Positions 1 to 8,494 of a stretch of 64,000 bases of DNA are shown here, one piece after another. The position numbers and the translations under genes are program-made. Positions within the stretch are counted from its first letter, which is position 1, and the number at the start of each line of letters is the position of its first letter. The DNA is from Pseudogracilibacillus auburnensis (GTDB lineage: Bacteria; Bacillota; Bacilli; Bacillales; Amphibacillaceae), in contig NZ_QJJQ01000006.1 in NCBI RefSeq assembly GCF_003201975.1, forward strand, positions 186,001 to 250,000, in the 5' to 3' direction. Under the pieces are notes generated by a model, which made no database searches, was not told the origin of the DNA, and saw only the letters and a program-made list of their open reading frames with translations.

Positions 1-217
1 GATAAAGCTAATCTTTTTTGCCCCAAAATCGGAGAAAACGATTGAATATCCAATTGGAGTCATTAATGAACGAGCAGAAGATCCACCACCAATTCTAGAA
101 AGGTGGAGTGTGTGGATCGGTGTTTCGATCGCATTATCAGTTATCGCCTATGCTGTCCCAATTTATCAAGTTGTCGTAAACAATGATCCAGGTTCGTTAC
201 CGTTTCGAACTTGGTAA
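1..217 (+). CDS. C-terminal end of a heme-copper (ba3-type) cytochrome oxidase subunit I, partial
   Basis: The window opens inside this gene; an open frame from base 2 runs to the TAA at 215-217 and gives 71 residues. They hold one hydrophobic segment (WIGVSIALSVIAYAVPIY) preceded by PPPILERW, followed by a short polar tail. This resembles the last transmembrane helix of b(o/a)3-type cytochrome c oxidase subunit I, where a proline-rich link and an ExW sequence precede the final helix. The catalytic heme and copper ligands lie outside the window, so the family call rests on the tail only. A hairpin follows the stop directly, so the gene probably ends its transcription unit. Confidence 0.5.
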   Translation, partial: IKLIFFAPKSEKTIEYPIGVINERAEDPPPILERWSVWIGVSIALSVIAYAVPIYQVVVNNDPGSLPFRTW

Positions 218-231
218 TAATGAAAAAATAG

Positions 232-287
232 TGCACGCTGATGATGTTTTGATGAAAGCCCATCATCAGACGTGCCTTTTACTTTTT
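232..287. terminator. Bidirectional terminator between convergent genes
   Basis: GCACG and TGATGATG pair with CATCATCA and CGTGC around a short loop, followed by CCTTTTACTTTTT. It lies between the plus-strand oxidase gene and the end of the minus-strand amidohydrolase gene and can serve both. Confidence 0.65.
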
Positions 288-1550
288 AAAGTCTATTTGA
301 AAAGAGTCATTATCCATTCGCACAACTCTTTTTGCAGGCTTTGTTTCTGAAATTACTTTCCCACAACGAATAACATAGAGACATTCACTTGTGAGACGAA
401 TGGCTTCTTTTTCATCCGTTGCATCGAGAATAATGCAATCAGCTTTATTTCCTTCCTTAATACCATAACCGTCGGAAATATGAAGTGTTTTTGCTCCATT
501 GTGGGAAATCATCTGAAACAATTGCCCTATTTGTTTTTCTCCACTTAAATGTGCCGTATGCAAAAGAAGATGTGCTGCTTGTAACATGCTTCCTTTTCCA
601 ATTGGTCCAAATGGATCCATCAAATTATCGTTCCCGATACTAACATTTACACCTGATGCTAGTAATTCATCTACCCTTGTTGTACCTCTTTTTTTCGGAT
701 AGCCGTCTAGTCGATTTTGTAACAGTGCATTGGAAAATGGATTGGTGACAATGTTAACCCCAGCCCGTCGTATCGTATGAATTAATTTTGCCGCATAATC
801 ATTATGGTAATTGTGCATTGCAGTTGTGTGACTCGCTGTAACAAGTCCTGCCATATCACGCTCAATAGTAAATTTAGCAATGACTTCTGTAAATCTTGAC
901 TGGTCATCACCTGTTTCATCTGTATGAATATCGATTAACTTATCGTATTTTTCGGCTAAGTCAAAAACATACTGAATTGACTTTATTCCATCTTCACGTG
1001 TTAATTCCGCTTGTGGCAGTCCACCGACCACATCCGCTCCCATCTTTATCGCCTCTTCCAACAAGGAATCCATCCCTTGGTAAGCAAAAATGCCATCTTG
1101 GGGAAAGGCTACAACTTGAAGATCAACATATTGTTTTAGTTCTTCCTTTAGTTCTAAAATTGCTTTCATTGTGCGTAAATTCGGTTCTGTTGAATCAGTA
1201 TGTGCCCGAATATGAAGAACACCGTTGGCAATTAGCCACTGGATTGCTTGTTTCGCACGAGTTTTCACATCTTCTTTTGAAAAGTTAGTTTTATATTCAC
1301 CCCAAATATCGATTGCTTCAAGCAATGTTCCAGATTGATTATAACGGGGATTTCCAACACTAAGGGCGGAGTCAAGGTGAATATGTGATTCGACAAAAGG
1401 AGGACGTACTAAATTTTCTAACGCATCTATTTCCTTCATCGCTTTTTCCTGAATAGTTTCTGTGATTTGTACAAACTTGCCGTCTTTTATCCCAATATCC
1501 ACTGTGCTTTCTTGACTCTTTACTTTAGCATTCCGAATAATAAGATCCAT
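279..1550 (-). CDS. Cytosine-deaminase-like amidohydrolase (CodA family)
   Basis: Metal-dependent amidohydrolase of 423 residues, close in length to E. coli CodA, which deaminates cytosine to uracil. Visible metal and catalytic residues are HIH at 56-58, HTDE with His209 and Glu212, HTTAMH at 241-246 and Asp308 in GNDN, all in CodA order and spacing. The distal segment GYPKKRGTTRVDELL is also CodA-like. The start is ATG at 1550 because AGAGG sits about 10 bases upstream; a longer open frame to 1640 has no ribosome site. The family also deaminates isoguanine, creatinine-like and other ring amides, so the substrate is not proven. It stands alone with its own promoter and terminator; no codB permease lies beside it. 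Confidence 0.85.
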   Translation of the reverse strand: MDLIIRNAKVKSQESTVDIGIKDGKFVQITETIQEKAMKEIDALENLVRPPFVESHIHLDSALSVGNPRYNQSGTLLEAIDIWGEYKTNFSKEDVKTRAKQAIQWLIANGVLHIRAHTDSTEPNLRTMKAILELKEELKQYVDLQVVAFPQDGIFAYQGMDSLLEEAIKMGADVVGGLPQAELTREDGIKSIQYVFDLAEKYDKLIDIHTDETGDDQSRFTEVIAKFTIERDMAGLVTASHTTAMHNYHNDYAAKLIHTIRRAGVNIVTNPFSNALLQNRLDGYPKKRGTTRVDELLASGVNVSIGNDNLMDPFGPIGKGSMLQAAHLLLHTAHLSGEKQIGQLFQMISHNGAKTLHISDGYGIKEGNKADCIILDATDEKEAIRLTSECLYVIRCGKVISETKPAKRVVRMDNDSFQIDFKK

Positions 1551-1592
1551 TTGGTGAAAACCTCTTTCAAATTGAATTATGTCCTTACCTAT

Positions 1593-1620
1593 ATCATAAT
1601 ACGTAAAAATAGAATGACAA
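1593..1620 (-). promoter_or_regulatory. Sigma-A-like promoter for the amidohydrolase gene
   Basis: On the minus strand TTGTCA (1615-1620) and TATGAT (1593-1598) are separated by 16 bases and lie about 45 bases before the ATG at 1550. Confidence 0.5.
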
Positions 1621-2031
1621 GACACGAAAGAAAAAATCATTGATTTGTCAAAAAATCGTGCAGCAAATGTATTATTTTTATAAATTAGCCGAGAACACTC
1701 GCGATTTCAGTTGCACAGAGAAATCGGCTTAGCTTAAGGTATACCTTTACGTATGTCAATAATCAAGAACAAAAAGCGCGTATGTTTTGGGAGATGTCAT
1801 TGTTTTAAAAATATAAAGATGCTTTGTTGTGGTCTCAGTATTTATGGACTGGGTACGTCTATAAGACAGTGTAAGTAAGCATTTTGCATCTCTTCTTTTT
1901 GGATACTTTGCGAGTGTACTTGTTCAATGACGATATGGTAACGGATCAAATCGGTTTTGTCTATTTTTTCTCAATATGTACGCAGTTCCTATAGGTTTTT
2001 TCATCACTCATATTGATCCAAATGGTAGGAT

Positions 2032-2160
2032 CTAATTCATCAATCTGATAACTAAATTGTATTTATCCCAAGCATCATTAAGAACTTCAGGCACGATGTC
2101 ACCAAATAATATAAAGAATAATCCAGCGGTAATAACAACGACGGCACTTGATATATATTA
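2032..2160 (-). pseudogene. Possible coding remnant with one membrane segment
   Basis: Reading the minus strand from about 2157 to a TAG at 2032 gives a short peptide with a plausible transmembrane stretch (VVVITAGLFFILFGDIV) followed by a polar tail, but no start or ribosome site. Downstream on the same strand, to about 1800, further protein-like pieces are broken by stops. The 1640-2170 gap may therefore hold decayed coding sequence. I do not recognise the family, and chance open sequence is possible. Confidence 0.2.
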
Positions 2161-2171
2161 TTTTAATTCAT

Positions 2172-2549
2172 TTAAAATAATTGCTTTTCAATCCAAGGAA
2201 TAAACATGATGACTAAAAATGAGACGGATGAGAGCAAACGATGATAGTACACTTTTTCTTCCCGGTGAAATATCCATTCCTCGATCCCTTGAATACTGGA
2301 AAGAAGCAATAATAATCCAGTAACCATATATGGTGAAAAGTCAAGATGGGGGTAAATACTCGCAAACATGCCGGTAATGAAAAACATAACAATGGCCACA
2401 ATTTCAAATAGAACAAAATATTTATTTCTTCCTGTTGCGAACAACCAATATCGTTTATCTTGTATGTTTTTCCGCCGATGTAAAAAATAAGAACGGATGA
2501 ATAGATACATAGTTAAAATAACGAGAAGGCTTACGAGATAAAAAAGCAT
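2172..2549 (-). CDS. Small membrane protein, DUF4181-like
   Basis: 125 residues with four predicted membrane segments: 1-20, about 46-66, 72-88 and 105-121. Between segments three and four is GIEEWIFHREEKVYYHRLL, resembling the conserved (A/G)xxEWxFxREKKEY pattern I associate with DUF4181 proteins of Bacillus. A strong AGGAGG lies 9 bases before the ATG at 2549. No function is known for the family. It follows the AEC transporter gene on the same strand after a 126-base gap and may be a separate unit. Confidence 0.6.
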   Translation of the reverse strand: MLFYLVSLLVILTMYLFIRSYFLHRRKNIQDKRYWLFATGRNKYFVLFEIVAIVMFFITGMFASIYPHLDFSPYMVTGLLLLLSSIQGIEEWIFHREEKVYYHRLLSSVSFLVIMFIPWIEKQLF

Positions 2550-2675
2550 TTATATTTACCTCCTAAAAATTAATAAATATAAACAACATCACCGACAAAA
2601 CGAAAATTCCCTGCCTTTTTTACTACTTATTACCATTATGCATAAATAACAATTAAAGGTAAAGGGTGGAAAACA

Positions 2676-3611
2676 TTAATAATGTAAAAAGTGGACAACG
2701 ACATAAAGGAATGGAATTGAAATGATGCATAACACAGTTGTTAATAATACTCCTAATGAACCGAAAAAAGTATCAGCGCCATATTTTTGTGCATACAGAG
2801 AAATAGTTGGAGCTGAAGGCATCCCTGAAACAACAACTGCTATGAATAAAACTGAAATTGGTACAGGTAAAGCGAAAAACGGCAGTAAAAATAAAGGAAT
2901 GATGATTAACCTTGTGATGGTTGCTTTCCATAAATATTTGTTTGTTACTTGTTTACAAGGAAAACCCTTTACATTTGCAATTAATATGCCGATCATCATC
3001 ATCGAAAGTGGGATGGTCATTTTTCCGATAAGTTCCAATCCATTTGATACGGTAGTTGGTAAACGGATGGGGGATAAAAAGAGAAGGAGACCAATAATAG
3101 TAGAAAGGATACCTGGATTTAAAAATATATTTTTCCAATCGATCATTCCCTTTTCTTTATTAAATAAATAAATTCCGTATGTCCAAATTAAAATCAAATA
3201 ACAAATATTAAACATCGTTAAATAAATAATCCCTTGTTCTCCCAATAAAATAAAACTAACAGCATAACCGATAAATCCCTGATTACCGAAAATAATAATT
3301 CCTTCATAAACACTTCTTTGCCTTTCAGGAAGAGCGGAACGTCTTCCCATCCATGAAGCAAAACATATGGAAAGGAGTAGAATATATATGGACATAGAAA
3401 CAAGCCAGAGGAATTCCGTTAAAACTGTAATGGAAAATGAGGTATCGAGAGAAAATATAATAAGTGCTGGTAACGTAATATATAAAATTAATGGAGTTAG
3501 TACATGGCTAGCATGTTCATTTAAAATCCCTTTTTTTCTGACGATGAAGCCTACTATTGCGATCGCATAAAGAACGAACATTTCTTGTAGAAAAGCACCT
3601 ACTGTACTCAT
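2676..3611 (-). CDS. AEC-family permease (auxin efflux carrier type)
   Basis: 311 residues with about ten hydrophobic segments and the two-half layout of the AEC family. The N-terminal half carries FIVRKKGILNEHASHVL and the stretch LITLP-like YITLPALI; the C-terminal half ends with GMPSAPTISLYAQKYGAD, typical of AEC proteins. Bacterial members carry carboxylates such as malate or are efflux proteins. The start at 3611 is preceded by GGGGGAG. It is flanked on the same strand by a small membrane protein gene and the DUF4181-like gene; nothing here fixes its substrate. Confidence 0.85.
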   Translation of the reverse strand: MSTVGAFLQEMFVLYAIAIVGFIVRKKGILNEHASHVLTPLILYITLPALIIFSLDTSFSITVLTEFLWLVSMSIYILLLSICFASWMGRRSALPERQRSVYEGIIIFGNQGFIGYAVSFILLGEQGIIYLTMFNICYLILIWTYGIYLFNKEKGMIDWKNIFLNPGILSTIIGLLLFLSPIRLPTTVSNGLELIGKMTIPLSMMMIGILIANVKGFPCKQVTNKYLWKATITRLIIIPLFLLPFFALPVPISVLFIAVVVSGMPSAPTISLYAQKYGADTFFGSLGVLLTTVLCIISIPFLYVVVHFLHY

Positions 3612-3730
3612 TTTTACTCCCCCTTCATTACTATATGGGTGAAAAAGAGGGGGTGTTCATCATTTATTCAGTAAATGTTCATAATAAAAAAGCCACTACA
3701 GCAATGTGCAGTAACTTTTCTTTAACACCT

Positions 3731-4015
3731 TCAGTCTTCTAATGTTAAAATAAGTAGCAAGTATAGTATGTATACTCCTAAATACGCTCCTGTGAATAAA
3801 AATAAAGGATTTAAGAAAATCGCGTGAATATTTGTCATAAATACAGTTTTATCTCGAATTATTTCATATATGGCGGTCGCTGAAATATTACCAAATATGA
3901 GTGTACAAATAATCGCCAGTAAATTGAATATAAACCGACACTTTGTCCAAACTCTCTGTAAAAAGAACATAATGATTGGGACGACCATACTTCCTAAAAT
4001 GATTACTATTTTCAC
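3731..4015 (-). CDS. Small hypothetical membrane protein
   Basis: 94 residues if translation begins at the GTG at 4015, which has AGGTGAG at a normal distance; an in-frame GTG at 4024 is too close to that site. Three hydrophobic segments are visible: residues 1-20, about 28-48 and the C-terminal 67-91. It ends in LTLED. I do not recognise the family. It lies upstream of the AEC permease gene on the same strand, with a 120-base gap containing no clear terminator. Confidence 0.5.
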   Translation of the reverse strand: MKIVIILGSMVVPIIMFFLQRVWTKCRFIFNLLAIICTLIFGNISATAIYEIIRDKTVFMTNIHAIFLNPLFLFTGAYLGVYILYLLLILTLED

Positions 4016-4040
4016 AACTCTCACCTACTACTAATTTTTT

Positions 4041-4275
4041 ATCTCCGCAGCGTTACTTATCTCCCGCTTCTATAGGCAGGAGATAGTGCCGATAATGCAA
4101 ATAAGTAAATCATTATTTATTTGCCAAGCTCCGAAATAAATGCGACGAAGGTTCAGATGGAAAAATGAAGCAAACTAAGAACTCGGGCGTTCTGGGACTG
4201 CGCTTACTCGTCCCACCGAAAAGCATTGTCTCAGGCGTTTTCCCTAGTATGTCCTGTGCATCGAAACTCCATACT
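4041..4275. repeat. Dispersed intergenic repeat, copy 1
   Basis: This stretch aligns over most of its length with 34457-34632. Shared blocks include AAATGAAGCAAACT, CTGGGACTGCG, CTCGTCCCA, GTCCTGTGC and GAAACTCCATA. It is more GC-rich than its surroundings and contains no convincing gene; a 101-residue open frame across it is explained by the repeat and the opposite gene. Confidence 0.7.
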
Positions 4276-4289
4276 GAATCAATAACATT

Positions 4290-5198
4290 TTACAGCCCTT
4301 CCGAAACCCCTAGTAAAATAATCCCCAACATAACGACGGCAATCATAACATATTGCCTAACCGATAATACTTCCTTCAAGAAAATACGTGACAAAATGAC
4401 GGAAAAAATTCCGTGTGCAGCTATTAGCGGTGCTGCAATGATCGCATTTCCCGCCATGGCAAATACATAAAAGAATTGCCCTGTTGTCTCTAAAATGGCT
4501 GCCATTCCTTTATCTCGTTCTTTCAGTAAAACAAACGTCTCTTTCTTTATGAATTTTAAGTAGCAATAACAGATAAGTGCAACGATAAAAAAAGTAAATT
4601 CATAAGATAGTAGTGCAGCATCTTCACTAATCAATTTTAATTCATCAAGATAAATTCCATCCGCAAATGTACCTAGTCCATCGATAAGTGCATATAGTAT
4701 TGGAAACGTAATCGCCAGTACACTAAGTTGATATTTCGGATCGATGACTTCATTCTGTTTCTTCAATGCATATGTTTCTGCCTGTTTTTCAAAAACTGCC
4801 AGTGTAATAACACCAATTGTAACAATGACAATTCCGGCAATATCGATCACATTCATCTCCCTAGGGAAAAAGATAAATAATAAAATAGCACTAACAGCCC
4901 CAGCTGAATTTTGTACGGGAGCAGCAATCGATAATTCAATATAACGAAGTCCAATATAACCGATCGTCATCGATAAAATATACATTGCCGAAACAGGTAA
5001 ATATCGGATCATATCAAATGGATCAAATGTAATATCTTTGATAAACATATAGGATATTGCATGAATTCCCATTACAAAGCCGACCATCGTTACAATTTTT
5101 AAGTGACTGTATTTATCGCTAATATGAGATCCCTTCTTATAAAAGAGGTTGGCAGCACCCCATGCAATAGCTGTTAAAATAGAAAAAATAAACCACAT
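4290..5198 (-). CDS. EamA/DMT-family transporter
   Basis: 302 residues with ten hydrophobic segments forming two EamA repeats: about 1-135 and 160-300. Typical features are AWGAANLFYKKGS at the first helix and the final helix IAVVMLGIILLGVS. Members export metabolites or take up amino acids and nucleosides; no substrate can be inferred. The start is the ATG at 5198: GGAGGA lies 10 bases before it, while the earlier ATG at 5216 overlaps that site. It reads toward the dispersed repeat at 4041-4275 and has its own unit, since the terminator of the MscS gene lies just upstream. Confidence 0.85.
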   Translation of the reverse strand: MWFIFSILTAIAWGAANLFYKKGSHISDKYSHLKIVTMVGFVMGIHAISYMFIKDITFDPFDMIRYLPVSAMYILSMTIGYIGLRYIELSIAAPVQNSAGAVSAILLFIFFPREMNVIDIAGIVIVTIGVITLAVFEKQAETYALKKQNEVIDPKYQLSVLAITFPILYALIDGLGTFADGIYLDELKLISEDAALLSYEFTFFIVALICYCYLKFIKKETFVLLKERDKGMAAILETTGQFFYVFAMAGNAIIAAPLIAAHGIFSVILSRIFLKEVLSVRQYVMIAVVMLGIILLGVSEGL

Positions 5199-5264
5199 GA
5201 AACTTGATTCCTCCATCTAGTTATCTGACATGATTTCAGGGCAGACCCTTTAACATTTTACCAT

Positions 5265-5304
5265 ATAAAAAAACGCTTGTAGGAAAAATGATCCCACAAG
5301 CGTT
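5265..5304 (-). terminator. Terminator of the MscS-type gene
   Basis: The arms AACGCTTGT and ACAAGCGTT, with flanking GG and CC, form a stem at 5272-5304; on the minus strand it is followed by seven T residues. Confidence 0.8.
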
Positions 5305-5314
5305 AGATAGTAAA

Positions 5315-6388
5315 TTATTTTTCCCCTTCTTCTTCGTCAGAATCCAAAAACAATTTTCGACTCGGAATAGCGATCTCGACCCCTTCTTGATCGAGGATTT
5401 CAAGTATTTTCAAATTAATTTCTTCTCTTATGTTGAGATATTTTCCCCAATCAGTCGTTTCCGTAAAGAAATACAACAAGATATCAAGTCCATTTTCCTT
5501 ATATTCATTAACAGTAACAAAAATGGTTTCCTGATGAATTTCTGGATGATTTTTTAATAAAGAATTAATTTTTTCTACGGAAGATTTTATCGCACTTCTT
5601 GGCGAATCATACGTTAAACGTATATTGAAAGTAATTTGGCGCTTCCCCATTTTACTCCAATTTGTAATAGATTCATTCACTAATGTTGCATTTGGAACGG
5701 TAACGAGTGCCTGGGCGAATGTCCGAACTTTTGTGCTACGAAATGATATATCTTCCACTGTTCCTTCTACACTTGGCGTCATAATCCAATCATCAATCGT
5801 AAAAGGCTTCTCGGTAATAATAATGATCCCCCCAAATAAATTAGCTAATGCATCTTTAGCGGCAAGAGAAAATGCGAGACCACCTAGACCTAATCCAGTA
5901 AGAAAACCACCAATTTGATAACCAAATACATCTAAAATAACACTAATACTAATAGCAATAATAATAAATTGTAATGTACGTGATAAAAATGGAATGAGAA
6001 TTTCGTCTATCTTCATATTTGTGCGATCATTTATCGTTTTAAATAGCTTAGAAGAGGTAGAAGCCAAATTAAACATTCCCCAAGTAATAAGAAAAATGAT
6101 CACTGCACGAATCACTTTAATAAGTGTTACATTGTCTTGGTTTAAATATGGATAGTAGTGAATAGCAACATAGATACCGATAATAACAAAGACCCATTCC
6201 ATCGGCCTTTGGAATGCTAAAAATAAATTAGGAAAAAAATTCGTTTTTCCTTTTCGGCTTATTCTTAAAATGATTTTAAATATATATTTTGTAAACAACT
6301 TCCGGAAAAGCAAAAAAAGGAAGAAGATACCTACTGATATACCTAGCTCTCTTAAATGTTCATATGATATAAAAACGTCCCAAGTCAT
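5315..6388 (-). CDS. MscS-family mechanosensitive channel (YhdY-like)
   Basis: 357 residues. Four N-terminal membrane segments come before the MscS pore helix and beta domain. The glycine/alanine-rich pore helix is visible as GFLTGLGLGGLAFSLAAKDAL, followed by NLFGGIIIITEKPF and GTVEDISFRSTKVRTF, which are hallmark positions of the family, and VPNATLVNESITNWS in the beta domain. The tail ends in an acidic DSDEEEGEK. Such channels release osmolytes on hypo-osmotic shock; members with extra N-terminal helices often gate poorly. Bacillus subtilis YhdY is the nearest named protein I recognise by size and layout. The ATG at 6388 has AGGAGT 11 bases upstream. Confidence 0.9.
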   Translation of the reverse strand: MTWDVFISYEHLRELGISVGIFFLFLLFRKLFTKYIFKIILRISRKGKTNFFPNLFLAFQRPMEWVFVIIGIYVAIHYYPYLNQDNVTLIKVIRAVIIFLITWGMFNLASTSSKLFKTINDRTNMKIDEILIPFLSRTLQFIIIAISISVILDVFGYQIGGFLTGLGLGGLAFSLAAKDALANLFGGIIIITEKPFTIDDWIMTPSVEGTVEDISFRSTKVRTFAQALVTVPNATLVNESITNWSKMGKRQITFNIRLTYDSPRSAIKSSVEKINSLLKNHPEIHQETIFVTVNEYKENGLDILLYFFTETTDWGKYLNIREEINLKILEILDQEGVEIAIPSRKLFLDSDEEEGEK

Positions 6389-6497
6389 TTGAATTTCATA
6401 CTCCTGACTGTTGTTGAAATGTTATATGTATTTATTAGGCTATCATACATTTCATGCAATCGTCTACTATGAATTAAACTTTATCTGAAGTAAGAAC

Positions 6498-6645
6498 ATT
6501 CGCCATATAATCGCGGAGAATCGCCAGATATGCACAATGATTCGCCATCAAATCGCAGAGAACCACCATATAACGCCGGAGAATCGCCACCAAACCGCGA
6601 TTACGCACTAACTAACGAAGAACTGCCAGATAGTTGCCGAAGAAA
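6498..6645. repeat. Degenerate short tandem repeat (about 21-22 bp unit)
   Basis: Four to five imperfect units of the form ATTCGCCATATAATCGCGGAGA follow one another from 6498 to about 6600, with weaker CTGCCAGATAG-like remnants to 6645. The block sits in the gap between the divergent MscS and methyltransferase genes and is GC-richer than the flanks. Confidence 0.65.
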
Positions 6646-6745
6646 TGACTAAAGGTAGAATGAAAAAGAAAGAGTTTAAATAATATGTTAAGTGTTTATA
6701 CGTTATAATAATAATAACTACGTATGAAAGGAAGTGGATACTACT

Positions 6746-7516
6746 ATGAGTTCCGTAAATGTTTGGGACGCAGATCTGTATGATGATAAATTGAGTTTTG
6801 TTTCTCATTTTGGTAAAGGGATTGTTGACATTTTGCAGCCTAAAACAGGAGAGAAAATTTTAGATTTAGGCTGTGGAACAGGGGATCTTACCAATGAAAT
6901 CTTAACGTTAGGTGCGGATGTCACTGGAATTGATGCATCAAAGGAGATGATTGAGAACGCTCGAGCGAAGTATCCAAGCATTTCATTTGCTGTCGAGAAT
7001 GCGGAAAATTTTAGAACAAACGAAAAGTATGATGCTGTATTTTCAAATGCTGCACTTCATTGGATGAATCAAGCAGATAAAGTAATAAAATCTGTTGGAC
7101 ATGCCTTACATCCTTATGGTCGTTTTGTTGCTGAATTTGGTGGAAAAGGAAATGTACAAACGATTATTCGGGGGATTGCGGAAGTGTTAGCAAAAGACTA
7201 TGGAATTAATGCTGCAGAAAGAAATCCTTGGTATTTTCCAAGCATTGGAGAGTACAGTCGCTTGCTTGAGGAGCATGGATTTACAGTGACTTTTGCACAA
7301 CTTTTTGATCGACCAACACTACTTCCAGATGGGGAGCATGGGTTAAATCATTGGTTAGACAGTTTTGCGGATGACTTTTTCCCCGAATTTTCTAAAGAAG
7401 AAAGAACAGTTATTTGTAAAAAAGTAAAAAATGAAATCCAATCTGATTTATATAAAGATGGCGCATGGGAAGTTGATTATAAACGCTTGCGAATTGTTGC
7501 AAAAAAAAACGTATAA
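6746..7516 (+). CDS. Class I SAM-dependent methyltransferase
   Basis: 256 residues. The SAM-binding motif I is ILDLGCGTGDLT at about residues 37-48, followed by acidic TGIDAS at the end of strand two and the motif AVFSNAALHWM, which is typical of the trans-aconitate methyltransferase/Methyltransf_25 group. The C-terminal half carries a cap with RNPWYFPSIGEYSRLLEEHGF. The start is the ATG at 6746; the open frame extends to a GTG at 6734, but AAAGGAAG overlaps that codon. A TATAAT lies at 6704-6709. The methyl acceptor is unknown. It is a single-gene unit ending at a strong bidirectional terminator. Confidence 0.85.
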   Translation: MSSVNVWDADLYDDKLSFVSHFGKGIVDILQPKTGEKILDLGCGTGDLTNEILTLGADVTGIDASKEMIENARAKYPSISFAVENAENFRTNEKYDAVFSNAALHWMNQADKVIKSVGHALHPYGRFVAEFGGKGNVQTIIRGIAEVLAKDYGINAAERNPWYFPSIGEYSRLLEEHGFTVTFAQLFDRPTLLPDGEHGLNHWLDSFADDFFPEFSKEERTVICKKVKNEIQSDLYKDGAWEVDYKRLRIVAKKNV

Positions 7517-7519
7517 AGT

Positions 7520-7556
7520 AAAAATAGCGTGTTTCGATTTCCGAGCACGCTACATT
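7520..7556. terminator. Bidirectional terminator between convergent genes
   Basis: TAGCGTG and CACGCTA form the stem, with A-rich sequence on the left and GCTTTTTT on the right, so it can act in both directions. Confidence 0.75.
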
Positions 7557-8464
7557 GCTTTTTTCACTTTCTTCTTTTTTCTACCCCCAACAGACAACCA
7601 AGTCACAAAAATAAGCATGAGTATGACACCAAGCAATTGAAAATGAAGTAAGACAGTTCCGAACCATAAAACGGAAATAATCATAGCAGTTAAAGGTTCG
7701 ACAGCAGATAAAATGCTTGCTTCGACAGCACTAATATATTTCATACTACTTAAAAACAAAACAAATGCTAAAGTTCCAAATAGGATTAAAAGAAGCATAA
7801 TCAAAGGTATATTGCTTTGAAAAAGCAGGTCCCATTCATTCGATTTCCAAACTTGGTTCACTGCACCAACGACGATTCCACCTATTAACATTGCCCAGCC
7901 AACAACTATTAAAATGCTCCATTCCTTCATAAGTCGGGCAGGGTATATGGTATAAAAGGCAAATGCAATACCTACGATCACGCCCCAAAATAACGCTGTT
8001 TTGCTTACTAATAAAGTACCTAGACCTCCGTTCGTCATTAGTAAAAAAAGACCGATTAACGTTCCGGTAATTCCAATAATTTGATAACGTGGTGGAAAAC
8101 TTTTATAGGATATCGAGACATAAACAACGACAAAAATCGGTGCTGAAAATTGTAATAACGTGGCGACCACTGCATTACTCGCTTCGATCGTTGCGATAAA
8201 ACCATATTGCACGCCTAACATACCAAAAATACTAAAAACGACGAGCTGATTTCGCCAAGAAGGCATTTTCCAAATCGACAAAATATCTTTTTTACAAATC
8301 AGTAAATAAGCTAATAAAAGAGTGCCACCTACTATTAATCGAACGGTCAGCAAAAAAGGTACAGACATAGTTGTAGTTGCTAACACCCATTCAAGAAGTG
8401 GGCCCGTTGTTCCCCAAAGGAGCCCCCCTAAAATGATCAAAGTTATTCCTTTTACACGTGCCAT
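7550..8464 (-). CDS. EamA/DMT-family transporter
   Basis: 304 residues with ten predicted membrane helices in two EamA repeats. Family features are GGLLWGTTGPLLEW in helix one, SAPIFVVVYVSISY near the end of repeat one and ILSAVEPLTAMIISVLWFG in repeat two. The lysine-rich end GGRKKKKVKKAM faces the cytoplasm. The ATG at 8464 has GAGG seven bases before it. It resembles Gram-positive YicL/RhaT-type exporters, but the substrate is unknown. It lies just downstream of the 349-residue membrane protein gene on the same strand with a 30-base gap, so the two may be cotranscribed. Confidence 0.85.
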   Translation of the reverse strand: MARVKGITLIILGGLLWGTTGPLLEWVLATTTMSVPFLLTVRLIVGGTLLLAYLLICKKDILSIWKMPSWRNQLVVFSIFGMLGVQYGFIATIEASNAVVATLLQFSAPIFVVVYVSISYKSFPPRYQIIGITGTLIGLFLLMTNGGLGTLLVSKTALFWGVIVGIAFAFYTIYPARLMKEWSILIVVGWAMLIGGIVVGAVNQVWKSNEWDLLFQSNIPLIMLLLILFGTLAFVLFLSSMKYISAVEASILSAVEPLTAMIISVLWFGTVLLHFQLLGVILMLIFVTWLSVGGRKKKKVKKAM

Positions 8465-8494
8465 ATGATTGCCTCATTACGTAAAAATTTTATG

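Noticed and set aside
896-1288. 130-codon open frame on the plus strand
   Set aside because: It lies wholly inside the amidohydrolase gene on the other strand, has no ribosome site and a composition rich in His and Leu typical of an antisense shadow.
2722-3171. 149-codon open frame on the plus strand
   Set aside because: Antisense to the AEC permease gene, whose family motifs are clear; no ribosome site.
6498-6645. CRISPR array
   Set aside because: The units are contiguous and degenerate with no unique spacers of regular length, and no cas genes are near.
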